This document shows, one piece after another, positions 44,348 to 53,204 of a DNA stretch of 64,000 nucleotides; within the stretch, counting starts at the first letter, position 1; the number at the start of each line of letters is the position of its first letter. The translations under genes were made by a program, and so were the position numbers. The DNA lies in contig NZ_JNZD01000004.1 of the NCBI RefSeq assembly GCF_000725495.1, positions 558,001 to 622,000 of the forward strand, given 5' to 3'. Under the pieces are notes generated by a model that saw nothing but the letters and a program-made list of their open reading frames with translations, was not told the DNA's origin and ran no database searches. This DNA comes from Streptomyces aureus (GTDB lineage Bacteria > Actinomycetota > Actinomycetes > Streptomycetales > Streptomycetaceae).

Positions 44348-45193
44348 CTAGGCGTTCCTCCGGTGCGGCACCGTGATGTGGTAGCCGGCGTCCAGCAGGC
44401 GCGGGAGATAGGTGCGCAGCGCCTGGACGCTCTGCGAGCGGTCGCCGCCGGCGTCGTGCTGGAGGACGACCACGCCCGGGGCGGCCTCCTTCTGGACCGT
44501 GCCGACGATCTTGCGGGTGCCCGGTCTCGACCAGTCGAGCGTGTCGATCGTCCAGGCCAGCGGCTCCATGCCGAGTTCCGCGCCGATCTGGTAGACCGCC
44601 CGGTTCCACTCCCCGTACGGCGCCCGGAACCAGGTCGGCGGTTCGCCGCAGGCGTCGTCGATGACCTCGCTGGTGCGCTCCATCTCCGAGCGGATCGCGG
44701 AGCGCGAGAGCTTGGTGAGCAGCGGGTGGCTCCAGGTGTGGTTGCCGACGACGTGCCCGTCGTCCGCCATGCGGGCCACCAGGTCCTTGTTGTCGGCGGC
44801 CATCTGCCCGCACACGAAGAACATGCCGTGCACGTCGTACTCGTGCAGGGTGCGCAGGATCTCCGGGGTGTACTTCGGGTCGGGGCCGTCGTCGAAGGTC
44901 AGCACCATCGTGCGGCCGCGCCCGGAGACCCGCATGAAGGGCTGGTCCCGTACGAGGGTCCGCAGCTGCGCGCTGTGCGGCATCGGGCCGTACCCGGCGA
45001 GCGGCTGGAGGCGGTAGGCGGAGGGCTTGAGGGCCCCGGACGCCTGCGGGCCGGAGAGCGGCAGACTTCGCGCCGGCTCCGCGGCCTGTCCTGCGGTCAG
45101 GAGACGGGCCGTGCCCGCGGCCCCGGCCGCGCCCAGGACAGCGGCGCCGGCGATCAACGCCCGGCGCCGGTTAATCAGCTGATCCTTTTTCAT
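44348..45193 (-). CDS. Polysaccharide deacetylase (NodB family), exported
   Basis: A 281-residue protein. The N-terminus (NRRRALIAGAAVLGAAG) is a likely signal or signal-anchor. The CE4 motifs are complete: TFDDGPDPKYT with the catalytic Asp and metal Asp, GNHTWSHP with the H-x3-H metal pair, RAPYGEWN, and DTLDW. It probably de-N-acetylates peptidoglycan or another wall glycan. The translation start region is strikingly AT-rich (codons for MKKDQLIN) and contains a repeated CTGATTAA element. It is convergent with the sortase gene. Confidence 0.92.
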   Translation of the reverse strand: MKKDQLINRRRALIAGAAVLGAAGAAGTARLLTAGQAAEPARSLPLSGPQASGALKPSAYRLQPLAGYGPMPHSAQLRTLVRDQPFMRVSGRGRTMVLTFDDGPDPKYTPEILRTLHEYDVHGMFFVCGQMAADNKDLVARMADDGHVVGNHTWSHPLLTKLSRSAIRSEMERTSEVIDDACGEPPTWFRAPYGEWNRAVYQIGAELGMEPLAWTIDTLDWSRPGTRKIVGTVQKEAAPGVVVLQHDAGGDRSQSVQALRTYLPRLLDAGYHITVPHRRNA

Positions 45194-45204
45194 GATTAAT
45201 CAGT
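45172..45204. promoter_or_regulatory. AT-rich palindrome and direct repeat at the deacetylase start
   Basis: TGATTAATCA (45193-45202) is a 10-bp palindrome touching the start codon, and TTAATCAG occurs at 45172-45179 and 45197-45204. Possible regulator site, or simply a low-structure initiation region. Confidence 0.3.
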
Positions 45205-45273
45205 CACCCGGCGGAAGGCCGATCCGGCCGAACACCACCGGTGTGGCCCCCGGAAAACACCCGCCCGGCCCAT

Positions 45274-48200
45274 TCAGCGCCGGCGCACCAGCGGGAACGG
45301 CAGCGTCTCACGGATCGTCAGACCGGTGAGGAACATGACGAGCCGGTCGACGCCGATCCCCAGCCCGCCGGTGGGCGGCATGGCGTACTCCAGCGCGTCG
45401 AGGAAGTCCTCGTCCAGCTCCATCGCCTCGGGGTCCCCGCCCGCGGCCAGCAGCGACTGCTCGGTGAGCCGTCGCCGCTGCTCCACCGGGTCGGTCAACT
45501 CCGAGTAGGCGGTGCCCAGTTCCGTGCCGAACGCGACGAGGTCCCAGCGCTCCGCGAGCCGCGGGTCGGTCCGGTGCTGCCGGGTCAGCGGGGACACGTC
45601 GGTCGGGAAGTCCTTGTAGAACGTCGGCAGCTGGGTCTTCTCCTCGACCAGACGCTCGTACATCTCCAGGACGACGTCACCGCGCCCGTCGTCCGCCGTG
45701 TACGGCACGCCCGCGCGGTCGCACAGCCGCAGCAGCCGCTCCAGTTCCGTGTCGGCGTCGATCTCCTCCCCCAGCGCCTCGGAGACCGCGCCGTACACCG
45801 TCTTGACCGGCCACTCCCCGGAGATGTCGTACTCGACCCCGCCCTTGCGGGCGACCGGTGAGCCGAACGCGGCGGTCGCGGCGCCCTGGATCAGCTCGCG
45901 GACGAGGTCGAGCATCACGTCGTAGTCCGCGAAGGCCTGGTACGCCTCCAGCATCGTGAACTCGGGGTTGTGCTTGTAGGAGACACCCTCGTTGCGGAAG
46001 GTGCGGCCCATCTCGAACACCTTCTCCATGCCTCCGACGCACAGCCGCTTCAGATAGAGCTCGGGGGCGATGCGCAGATAGAGGTTCAGGTCGTAGGCGT
46101 TGATGTGGGTGGTGAAGGGCCGGGCGTTGGCCCCGCCGTGGATCTGCTGGAGCATCGGGGTCTCGACCTCCAGGTACCCGCGGTCGAGCAGCCCCTGCCG
46201 CAGCGCCTGGACGGCCGTGGAGCGGGCGCGCACGACCTCGCGGGCGGCCGGGCTGGAGACCAGGTCGAGATAGCGGCGGCGGACCTTCGCCTCGGGGTCG
46301 GCGAGGCCCTTGCGTTTGTCGGGCAGCGGGTGCAGGCACTTGGCGGTGAGCAGCCAGGAGGTCACGAAGACCGTGGGCTCACCGGTGTCGCTCGCCCCGG
46401 CGAGACCGTCGGCGCTGATGTGGTCGCCTATGTCGATCACCTGCCGGAAGCGTTCGAGCTCGGCACCGGACTCCGCCCGGGTGAGGGCGATCTGCAGGTC
46501 CCCGGACCAGTCGCGCAGTACGGCGAACAGGATGCCGCCGAAGTCCCGTACGAGCATCACGCGTCCGGCGACGGTCACGTCCTCGCCGCCGCGGACGTCG
46601 GCCAGGAGGTGGGTACGCGGCGGGATGCCGACCGGGTAGGGGTCGGTGCCCTCGGCGCGCAGCCGGTCGAGCTTGCGGTGCCGCACCCGGACCTGGTCGG
46701 ACAGGCCCGCGCCCGCGTCGCCGCCCCCGTCCCCGTCCCGGGCGTCGAGGCCGAGGGCCTCCAGCGACGGCAGCCCCGCGGTCGTGGCGGGCGCGGGCGC
46801 GCCCTTGGTGTGCCCCTTGCCCCACAGGCTGCGCAGCGAGGGTACGGAGACGAAGCCCTCGGCGATGGCGGACGCCAGGCCGATGCGGGCGAGGGCGCCG
46901 GTGTCTCCGTAGCAGATGAAGCGCGGGTACCACTCCGGGTGGTACTTGGCGTTGGAGCGGTACAGGGCCTCCAGCTGCCACCAGCGGGAGAAGAACAGCA
47001 GGAGGCGGCGCCAGAGCCGGAGCACCGGGCCCGCGCCGATGCGGGCGCCCTCCTCGAAGACCGAGCGGAACACCGCGAAGTTGAGGGAGATGCGCCGGAC
47101 CCCGAACCGGCCGGCGACCGCGCACAGCTCCGCGACCATGAACTCCATGACCCCGTTGGGCGCGCTGCGGTCGCGGCGCATCAGGTCGAGGGAGATCCCG
47201 TCCTGGCCCCAGGGCACGAAGGAGAGCAGGGCGAGCAGCTTGCCGTCGGAGCCGATCGCCTCGACGAGCAGGCAGTCGCCGTCCTCGGGGTCGCCGAGCC
47301 GGTCGAGGGCCATGGAGAAGCCGCGCTCGGTCTCGGTGTCGCGCCAGGCGTCCGCCCGGCCCACGATCTCCTCCATCTCGCTGTCGGACAGGTCGGAGTG
47401 ACGGCGGACCCGGCAGGTGGCGCCGGAGCGTCTGACGCGGTTGACGGCCTGCCGGGTGACGCGCATGTCGCGGCCGGACAGGTCGAACCCGGCGACGTGC
47501 AGGATCGCCTCGTCGCCGAGCTGCAGGGCGCCGAGCCCGGAGCGGGCGAACGCCTTGGCTCCCTCCTCCGACGCTCCCATCGCGGCGGGGGCCCAGGCGT
47601 AGCGGCGGGCGATGTCGAGCCAGGCGCCGATCGCGTGCGGCCAGGCCTCGCGGTCGCCGACGGGGTCCCCGCTGGCGAGGCACACCCCGGCCTCGACGCG
47701 GTAGGTGACGGCCGCCTTGCCGCTGGGCGAGAAGACGACGGCCTTGTCGCGGCGGGTGGCGAAGTAGCCGAGGGAGTCGTCGCCGCCGTACGCCTGGAGC
47801 AGAGCCCGGATCCGGGACTCCTCGTCGCCGTGCAGCGCCGCGACCAGGCGCTGCGAACGGAAGAGCGTGGCGGCCGCGTTGAGCAGGGCGAGGGCGCCGA
47901 ACAGACCGAGGACGAAGAACAGCCAGCGCGGCGGACGGCCGTCGAAGGAGCGCCCGGAGACGAGTCCGCCGCAGACCCGGTTGGCGGCCCACAGCAGCCG
48001 CTGACTCTCGGGCAGGGTGCCGGGGAACAGCTCGACCAGGGCCCAGCCGAGCAGGATAGCCAGGACGAGCCCGCTGACCAGGACGAGCAGGGCCCGTCGT
48101 ACGGCGGCGCGCCGCGAGTCGGCGTAGAACTCCCGCCGGGCCACGATCAGCAGGGCGAGCAGCAGCCCGCAGACGATCAGCGAGGGGATCGAGGCGGCGT

Positions 48201-48552
48201 ACAGGCCGGCGGCGACGCCGAGGACGTCGGTGAGGACCAGCAGGCCGAGGTAGACGACCACGAGCCACCAGGCGATCTTCTTGCGGGCGGCGGTCGCGGC
48301 GGCGAGCAGGAAGAGGAAGACGGCGTACGCGAGGTTGGCGCTGACCGGAATGATCAGCAGGTCGAGAAAACGCACGACCGGGCGCAGCAGCGCGCGCAGC
48401 GGGGGGATGAAGGCGAGCAGGGTGCAGAGCAGGCCGATGGCGGCGAAGAAGGTCGCGAAGCCTTCCGGCACCTTGCTGAGGAAGCCGTTCCGGGGCGGCC
48501 GTGGCGGGCCGCTGGCGGTCTTCGGCGGGCGGGCCTCCACGGTGGCACTCAT
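45274..48552 (-). CDS. lysX: LysX: lysyl-phosphatidylglycerol synthase fused to lysyl-tRNA synthetase
   Basis: A 1092-residue membrane protein. Residues 1-240 hold about seven transmembrane helices. Residues about 245-580 are the MprF-type DUF2156 lysyltransferase domain (GYFATRRDKAVVFSPSG, YRVEAGVCLASGDPVGD). A linker leads to an OB-fold anticodon-binding domain (about 670-770) and a class II LysRS core (RYLDLVSSP; FRNEGVSYKHNPEFTMLE; GLGIGVDRLVMFL). It charges lysine and transfers it to phosphatidylglycerol, lowering surface negative charge and giving resistance to cationic peptides. The domain order matches mycobacterial LysX. Divergent from a universal stress protein gene. Confidence 0.96.
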   Translation of the reverse strand: MSATVEARPPKTASGPPRPPRNGFLSKVPEGFATFFAAIGLLCTLLAFIPPLRALLRPVVRFLDLLIIPVSANLAYAVFLFLLAAATAARKKIAWWLVVVYLGLLVLTDVLGVAAGLYAASIPSLIVCGLLLALLIVARREFYADSRRAAVRRALLVLVSGLVLAILLGWALVELFPGTLPESQRLLWAANRVCGGLVSGRSFDGRPPRWLFFVLGLFGALALLNAAATLFRSQRLVAALHGDEESRIRALLQAYGGDDSLGYFATRRDKAVVFSPSGKAAVTYRVEAGVCLASGDPVGDREAWPHAIGAWLDIARRYAWAPAAMGASEEGAKAFARSGLGALQLGDEAILHVAGFDLSGRDMRVTRQAVNRVRRSGATCRVRRHSDLSDSEMEEIVGRADAWRDTETERGFSMALDRLGDPEDGDCLLVEAIGSDGKLLALLSFVPWGQDGISLDLMRRDRSAPNGVMEFMVAELCAVAGRFGVRRISLNFAVFRSVFEEGARIGAGPVLRLWRRLLLFFSRWWQLEALYRSNAKYHPEWYPRFICYGDTGALARIGLASAIAEGFVSVPSLRSLWGKGHTKGAPAPATTAGLPSLEALGLDARDGDGGGDAGAGLSDQVRVRHRKLDRLRAEGTDPYPVGIPPRTHLLADVRGGEDVTVAGRVMLVRDFGGILFAVLRDWSGDLQIALTRAESGAELERFRQVIDIGDHISADGLAGASDTGEPTVFVTSWLLTAKCLHPLPDKRKGLADPEAKVRRRYLDLVSSPAAREVVRARSTAVQALRQGLLDRGYLEVETPMLQQIHGGANARPFTTHINAYDLNLYLRIAPELYLKRLCVGGMEKVFEMGRTFRNEGVSYKHNPEFTMLEAYQAFADYDVMLDLVRELIQGAATAAFGSPVARKGGVEYDISGEWPVKTVYGAVSEALGEEIDADTELERLLRLCDRAGVPYTADDGRGDVVLEMYERLVEEKTQLPTFYKDFPTDVSPLTRQHRTDPRLAERWDLVAFGTELGTAYSELTDPVEQRRRLTEQSLLAAGGDPEAMELDEDFLDALEYAMPPTGGLGIGVDRLVMFLTGLTIRETLPFPLVRRR

Positions 48553-48653
48553 GGTTCCGACTGTAGGAAGAGCGGCGGCGCACCGCCCGTCGAGCGGATC
48601 CGTGCCGCTCCCCCGAGGCGGGGGGACCTGCGGGTTCCGATAGCCTCGCGGGC

Positions 48654-49118
48654 GTGACGGAAGAGCAGCACGCGCATCGGTTCGAGCGCGGGACGGACGG
48701 TCCCAAGGTCATCGTCGTCGGTGTCGACGGCTCCGACTCCTCGCTGCGCGCCGCGGCGTACGCCGGGGGGCTCGCACGGCGGCAGCGGGCGCTGCTCGCG
48801 GTGGTCTACGTCCAGCCGGTGATGGCGGCGGGAGCGGCGCTCGGGGTGCCGGTCTCGGAGACGACCGACGAGATCGCCGAGGACCTGATCCAGTACATCC
48901 GCGACGCCGCCGAGCGGGTGAAGGACATATTCGACGTGCGCTGGGAGTTCCACACCTTCCGCGGCGATCCGTACAACGGCCTGGTGACCGCCGCGGACGA
49001 CCTGAAGGCGGACGCCGTGGTGGTGGGCGCCTCCGAGCAGGCCGGGCATCGGATCGTCGGTTCGGTGGCGGTCCGCCTGGTCAAGGCGGGCCGCTGGCCG
49101 GTCACCGTGGTGCCGTAG
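48654..49118 (+). CDS. Universal stress protein (UspA family)
   Basis: A 154-residue single-domain Usp. VIVVGVDGSDSSLRAAAYA is the N-terminal nucleotide-contact strand; VVVGASEQAGHRIVGSVAVRLV corresponds to the G-2x-G-9x-G(S/T) ATP-binding motif, with some variation in the first glycines. Expected role: cytoplasmic stress-related ATP-binding protein. GTG 48654 starts it; the ribosome binding site is weak. It diverges from lysX across 101 bases and is followed by a repeat-rich region. Confidence 0.9.
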   Translation: MTEEQHAHRFERGTDGPKVIVVGVDGSDSSLRAAAYAGGLARRQRALLAVVYVQPVMAAGAALGVPVSETTDEIAEDLIQYIRDAAERVKDIFDVRWEFHTFRGDPYNGLVTAADDLKADAVVVGASEQAGHRIVGSVAVRLVKAGRWPVTVVP

Positions 49119-49472
49119 GGGCGTCCGCCCCGGCCGGCAGGAGGCCGGTCCGCCCCACCCCGCCCGATCGAGGCGAGCCCGGCCCGGTGCAGACCGGCGG
49201 GCTGGCCTGGCGCAGACCGGCGGGGCCGGCCCGGTACAGACCGGCGGGGCCGGCCTGGCGCAGACCGGCCCAGGCGAGCCCGGCCTGGGCCACCCGGGCG
49301 AGGCCGGCTCGGCCTGGTACCTGCCGGCCGGGGCGAGCCCGGCCCGGTACCGACCGGCCCAAGCACCGCCGACCCGGTCCACCCGGGCGAGGCCGGCTCA
49401 GCCTGGTGTGGACCGGCGGGGCGGGGCCGGCCTGGTGCCGGGCGGCCGCGGCGAGCCCGGGGCGGGGCCCGG
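49119..49472. other. 354-base repeat-rich spacer between USP and CapA genes
   Basis: Almost entirely occupied by the degenerate minisatellite listed separately. Open frames here encode low-complexity Arg/Pro/Gly-rich sequences and are not accepted as genes. Confidence 0.6.
49165..49470. repeat. Degenerate GC-rich minisatellite, about 30-bp units
   Basis: Variants of GGCCTGGCGCAGACCGGCGG recur around 49200, 49230, 49255 and 49405, and longer variants containing CACCCGGGCGAGGCCGGCTC recur near 49290 and 49379. The array stops just before the CapA-like stop codon (49473-49475). Confidence 0.75.
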
Positions 49473-50624
49473 TCAGCCGGTAGGGGTCAGGCCGGAGCGG
49501 GCGGCGCCGCGGGCGAGGACGACCTCGCGGATCCGGTCCCGTACGGCGCCGACGCCGGCCCCCTGCTTCAGCGCCGCGTCCAGGTCGACGGTCCGGCCGG
49601 CGTCGAGGTCGAAGGCCAACGGGGTGAACTCGGCCTTCGTCACCTCCCATCGCCCGCCGTGCCGCGCGGGCGGGGAGAAGGTGAAGCGGCCGAGGGTGCC
49701 CTGGTCCCCGCGCGGGTCCCGGACGCCCCGGTCGTCGTACATCTCCCCCGCGACCTGGTCGCCGGTGCCGTAGACGACCCAGGTCCCGTTGACCTTCTCG
49801 TACGGCTGCGGGACGTGGGAGCGGGTGCCGAGGATCAGGTCGACGTCGGGGCGGGACCCGGTGCGGGAGGCTGTGAGCTGTCTCGCCAGGCTCAGCTGGC
49901 GCTCGTCGGGCTGATCCTGCCACTCGGTGCCCCAGTCGAGGGAGACGACGACCACGTCGGCTCCCGCCGCGCGGGCCGCACGGGCGTCCGCGACGACCCT
50001 GGCGGGGTCGGCGTCCGCGACCGCCCAGGGCTGCCCCGGTGGGAGCGGCAGCCCGTTCGTGCCGTCGGTGTACGCGAGGTGGGCGACCCGGGCACCGCCC
50101 GCCCGCAGCAGCGTGACGGCGTTCGCCTCCGCCGCGCCGCGCGCCGAGCCGGTGTGCCGCAGACCCGCGTGGTCGAGTGCGTCCAGGGTGCGCCGGACGC
50201 CGTCGGCGCCGTCGTCCAGGGTGTGGCCCGATGCGGTGGAGCAGGAGTCGTAGCCGGTGGCGGCGAGCCCGTCGGCCACCTGCGGCGGGGACAGGAAGGC
50301 GTACGTGCCGGTGGGGGCGGCGGTGTCGTGGACGGTGCGCATGTGACACAGCGCCAGATCGGCGCCGGAGACGAGGGGCCGGATCCCGGCGAGCATCGGC
50401 CGGAAGTCGTATCCCGCGCCCCCGGCGTCCGAGCCGGCCCGGTCGAGGACCGTGCTGTCGGGGAGGACGTCGCCGCCCGCGACGAGCGTGAACCCGCGGA
50501 CGGCGGCGGGGCCGGGGCGCCCGTCGCGGGGGTGCTCGGGGGCGTTGCGGGCCTGGCTGACCACTGCGGCCGCGATGAGGGCGGCCGCGAGGGCCAGATT
50601 GATCTGTCGCGCACGTGTGATCAT
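49473..50624 (-). CDS. CapA-family exported metallophosphatase-like protein
   Basis: A 383-residue protein. An N-terminal hydrophobic segment (INLALAAALIAAAVVS) is a signal or anchor. The CapA/PGA_cap domain starts at FTLVAGGDVLPDS (metal-binding Asp) and continues with DLALCHMRTVH (family NLE/CHMR-like block), STASGHTLDDG (NH-like block), VVVSLDWGTEW (HWG-like block) and GTRSHVPQPYE (H near the end). Some canonical His and Asn positions appear substituted (for example HWG to DWG), so activity is uncertain. Founding members act in poly-gamma-glutamate synthesis or export; many actinobacterial members have unknown roles. Confidence 0.8.
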   Translation of the reverse strand: MITRARQINLALAAALIAAAVVSQARNAPEHPRDGRPGPAAVRGFTLVAGGDVLPDSTVLDRAGSDAGGAGYDFRPMLAGIRPLVSGADLALCHMRTVHDTAAPTGTYAFLSPPQVADGLAATGYDSCSTASGHTLDDGADGVRRTLDALDHAGLRHTGSARGAAEANAVTLLRAGGARVAHLAYTDGTNGLPLPPGQPWAVADADPARVVADARAARAAGADVVVVSLDWGTEWQDQPDERQLSLARQLTASRTGSRPDVDLILGTRSHVPQPYEKVNGTWVVYGTGDQVAGEMYDDRGVRDPRGDQGTLGRFTFSPPARHGGRWEVTKAEFTPLAFDLDAGRTVDLDAALKQGAGVGAVRDRIREVVLARGAARSGLTPTG

Positions 50625-50896
50625 GCCGGGCCCCATGCGGTCGTATTTAATGCCTCATTGCTACGCATCCACGTACATGGGCCGCCGGGAGTCAAGGAGC
50701 CACCACCGCGGCTCACCCGTCCGGCGCGCACGAACACCCTCCGGGCGAACGGAGGTACGAACCCGGCCGCCGCGGAATCAGGGCGTCCACCTCGGCCGAC
50801 CGTTCGGCGCACCGTTCACCGAGCGCTTCGACCGCCCACCGCACAACCGTGTCCCCGCCCTGTCCGGCCGGGGCGCGGGGCGCTGACATACACGCC

Positions 50897-51445
50897 ATGA
50901 CGGCCGGAACCACCACCATCACCCCCAGGACGACCGCCGAGCACGAACTGGCCGCGCTGCAGCGCGAGCACGGCCGCCCCCTCTTCGCCCTGCTGCTGCG
51001 CCTGTCCGACGGCGACCGCCAGCGCGCCGAGGACCTGCTCCAGGAGACGTTCGTCCGCGCCTGGCAGCACCCGGAGGCCCTGCGCGCCGACGACTTCGAC
51101 TCCGTACTGCCCTGGCTGCTGACCGTGGGACGGCGCCTCGCGATCGACGCGCGGCGGGCCCGGCAGGCCCGGCCCCCGGAGGTCGGGGACGCGGTCCTCG
51201 ACAACGCGAGGGTCTGTGCCGATCACGCCGAACGGTCGGCGGCGACGCTCGATGTGCGGGAGGCTGTGAAGACTCTCACTCCCGAACACCGGGAAGTCCT
51301 GGTGCTGGTGTACTTCCACGGGGCGAGTGTGGCGGAGGCCGCCGCGGCGCTGGGAATCCCACCCGGTACGGTGAAGTCCCGCGCGTACTACGCGCTGCGC
51401 GCCTTGCGCCGGGTCCTTCCCGGGTACGCGGCCGACCTGCACTGA
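50897..51445 (+). CDS. ECF-type sigma factor
   Basis: A 182-residue sigma-70 family protein. Region 2 is seen in RAEDLLQETFVRAWQHPEAL and WLLTVGRRLAIDARRAR; region 4 in EHREVLVLVYFHGASVAEAAAALG and PPGTVKSRAYYALRALR. ATG 50897 is preferred; an open frame upstream adds 16 residues. A ZAS-type anti-sigma-like gene follows about 1 kb downstream after one unrelated gene, which suggests a regulatory pair. The long run of SCO5147-like sigL/sigJ homologues in Streptomyces makes a finer assignment unsafe. Confidence 0.92.
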   Translation: MTAGTTTITPRTTAEHELAALQREHGRPLFALLLRLSDGDRQRAEDLLQETFVRAWQHPEALRADDFDSVLPWLLTVGRRLAIDARRARQARPPEVGDAVLDNARVCADHAERSAATLDVREAVKTLTPEHREVLVLVYFHGASVAEAAAALGIPPGTVKSRAYYALRALRRVLPGYAADLH

Positions 51446-51580
51446 AACCGACGGCTTGGTCAAACCTCCGTAAAGTGCCTTGCTGGGGACCATGGTTGAG
51501 CAATCAGCTTGCCTCATCCGTTTTCCGGACTGGGGCCCGGGGTCGGGCGACGCGCACGCACCGGAGGAAGGCAGGAAGGG

Positions 51581-52096
51581 ATGCTGCACAGAGGGCAAGA
51601 GAGCACGGACGGCACCGGTGGGGGCGAACTCACCGTCCCCATGGCCTGGTTGTACGCCGAGTACATCGCCGACGAACTGCTGCGGACGGGCGACCTGATG
51701 CCGCCCACCTCCTTCGAGTTCCGCGCCGGGCGCGACGCCCTCGCGCTGACGATCTTCCTGTCCGACAGCGGCGGCGAACTCTCCGGGATCCGGGTCATCA
51801 CCCAGCTGGAGACCTGGCTGTCGCTGACGGCCTACGACCAGCCCTGGCACACCTGGGTGCGCGAACACCTGGAACTGCGCGCGGCCGAGGCCACCGGGTC
51901 CGCCGCGCCCGATCCCGATCTGGAGCTGGCGTCAGCGGCCTGGCGCTGGCTGGAGGAGACGGAACTGCTCGCCCCGGACCTGGACGCGGTGCCCGGCAAG
52001 GGCTCCGTGCCCGGCGAGGACGACGGCCCCAAGGTGTGGACGGCGGCCTGGCGGCTGGGACTCCCGCTGGGACATCTGGCCATCCACCTCTTCTGA
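51581..52096 (+). CDS. Hypothetical acidic protein between sigma and anti-sigma genes
   Basis: A 171-residue soluble protein I do not recognise. It has several Trp residues (MAWLYAEYIAD, LETWLSLTAYDQPWHTWV, AAWRWLEE, KVWTAAWRLG) and a Glu/Asp-rich composition, with no signal peptide or membrane segment. GGAGGAAGGCAGGAAGGG immediately before ATG 51581 is an excellent ribosome binding site and argues that it is a real, well-translated gene. Position between an ECF sigma gene and an anti-sigma-like gene suggests a link to that circuit, but this is inference. Confidence 0.75.
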   Translation: MLHRGQESTDGTGGGELTVPMAWLYAEYIADELLRTGDLMPPTSFEFRAGRDALALTIFLSDSGGELSGIRVITQLETWLSLTAYDQPWHTWVREHLELRAAEATGSAAPDPDLELASAAWRWLEETELLAPDLDAVPGKGSVPGEDDGPKVWTAAWRLGLPLGHLAIHLF

Positions 52097-52457
52097 CGAC
52101 GGCCACGACTCGCCGGAACCAGGCCGGCATCGCACCGGCGAAGGCTCCCGCCGGGCCGGGAAGACGCCCGGCGCCGGCTCCGACCGGGCCGAAATCGCCC
52201 CCGGGCGACAGCTCGGACCGGGCCGGGACCGCCCCCGGCGACCCCGCGGGCCGGCCGGGATCACCCGCGTCCGCGGCTCCGACCGGGCCGGGAACAATTT
52301 TTCCGTGCCCGCACCAATCCGCGCGCACCCGCGCTCCGAATGTCTTGTCCCCGATTCCTGACGTGCCTTGAGTGATTCGACGGTCTGCTGCGTACCCGTG
52401 GGCAACAGCAACACCACTCACAGTCCGCACCAAGGCCACGAGGATTCGGTATTCGGT
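52097..52457 (+). other. 361-base gap before the anti-sigma-like gene
   Basis: The first half is the degenerate repeat listed at 52143-52294. The second half is less GC-rich and probably carries the promoter of the downstream gene (for example GGGAACAATTTTTCC at about 52289-52303, whose GGAAC could be an ECF -35). No gene seen. Confidence 0.45.
52143..52294. repeat. Degenerate tandem units of about 33 bp downstream of a gene
   Basis: GGCTCCGACCGGGCCGGGA-like cores recur near 52143, 52175, 52211, 52250 and 52275, separated by GCCCCCGGCGA-like spacers. Confidence 0.6.
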
Positions 52458-53138
52458 ATGAGGTCCCCTGAACGGCATGGCGACGTCGGCGCCTATGCGC
52501 TCGGCGTGCTCGGCGAGGCGGAAGCCTTCCGCTTCGAGGACCACCTCGTGGAGTGCGCCCAGTGCACGGCATTCGTCAGCGAGTACCGCCCCGCCACACG
52601 GCAGTTGATGTTCTACCGCCAGGCGACACCGCGCAGCGTCCACCCCTTCGCCGCCCCCGGGCCGCGGCTGCTCGACCGGCTGCTCGGCGAGGTGGCCACC
52701 CGTCAGCGGGCCGGGCGCAGGCGCCTGCTGTTCGCCCTGGCGGCCTCCGTGGTCCTCGCGACCGGCGGCTCCGCGCTCACGCTGGTCGTGGGCGACGACT
52801 CCCCCAAGGACACGGTCGTCGCGGCCGACACCCCGTCGAGCCAGATGGCCAGGACCGACGCGGAGACCGGGGTCTGGGCCCAGGTGACCACCCGGGAACG
52901 GCTCTGGGGCAGCGAGATCGAGGTCGCGGTCAAGGACGCCAAGGGCCCCCGCTCCTGCGAGCTCGTCGCCATCGGCAAGGACGGCTCGGAGCAGTCGGTG
53001 ACCAGCTGGATGGAGCCCGCGCACCACGACGACGCCCTCACCATGCAGGGCGGCTCGTCGATGCGGACCGACGAGATCCGCCGGTTCGAGGTGCGCACCG
53101 CCGACGGCGAACACCTCGTGACGCTCAACTCCCCCTGA
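52458..53138 (+). CDS. Membrane anti-sigma-like protein with HxxxCxxC zinc motif
   Basis: About 226 residues from ATG 52458 (TTG 52368 in frame would add 30; the ribosome binding site is poor for both). The N-terminal ZAS-like domain shows His7 and H29-x3-C33-x2-C36 (HLVECAQC). A transmembrane helix lies at about 89-111, followed by an extracellular beta-rich domain (about 120-226) with one Cys. This is the layout of membrane anti-sigma factors that hold ECF sigma factors until an external signal is sensed. The likely partner is the 50897-51445 sigma factor. Confidence 0.87.
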   Translation: MRSPERHGDVGAYALGVLGEAEAFRFEDHLVECAQCTAFVSEYRPATRQLMFYRQATPRSVHPFAAPGPRLLDRLLGEVATRQRAGRRRLLFALAASVVLATGGSALTLVVGDDSPKDTVVAADTPSSQMARTDAETGVWAQVTTRERLWGSEIEVAVKDAKGPRSCELVAIGKDGSEQSVTSWMEPAHHDDALTMQGGSSMRTDEIRRFEVRTADGEHLVTLNSP

Positions 53139-53164
53139 TCCAGCCCGGTTTCACCGCTCGGGTC

Positions 53165-53200
53165 ACCGAGGGTCCGCACACGCGGTCCGCTCCCCTCGGT
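53165..53200. terminator. Hairpin between convergent anti-sigma-like and glycosylase genes
   Basis: ACCGAGGG (53165-53172) pairs with CCCTCGGT (53193-53200) around a 20-base loop. Modest candidate. Confidence 0.35.
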
Positions 53201-53204
53201 CCGG

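Noticed and set aside
49119..49472. Open frames in the minisatellite next to the CapA-like gene
   Set aside because: Their products are repeat translations (Arg/Pro/Gly/Ala) with no start signals.
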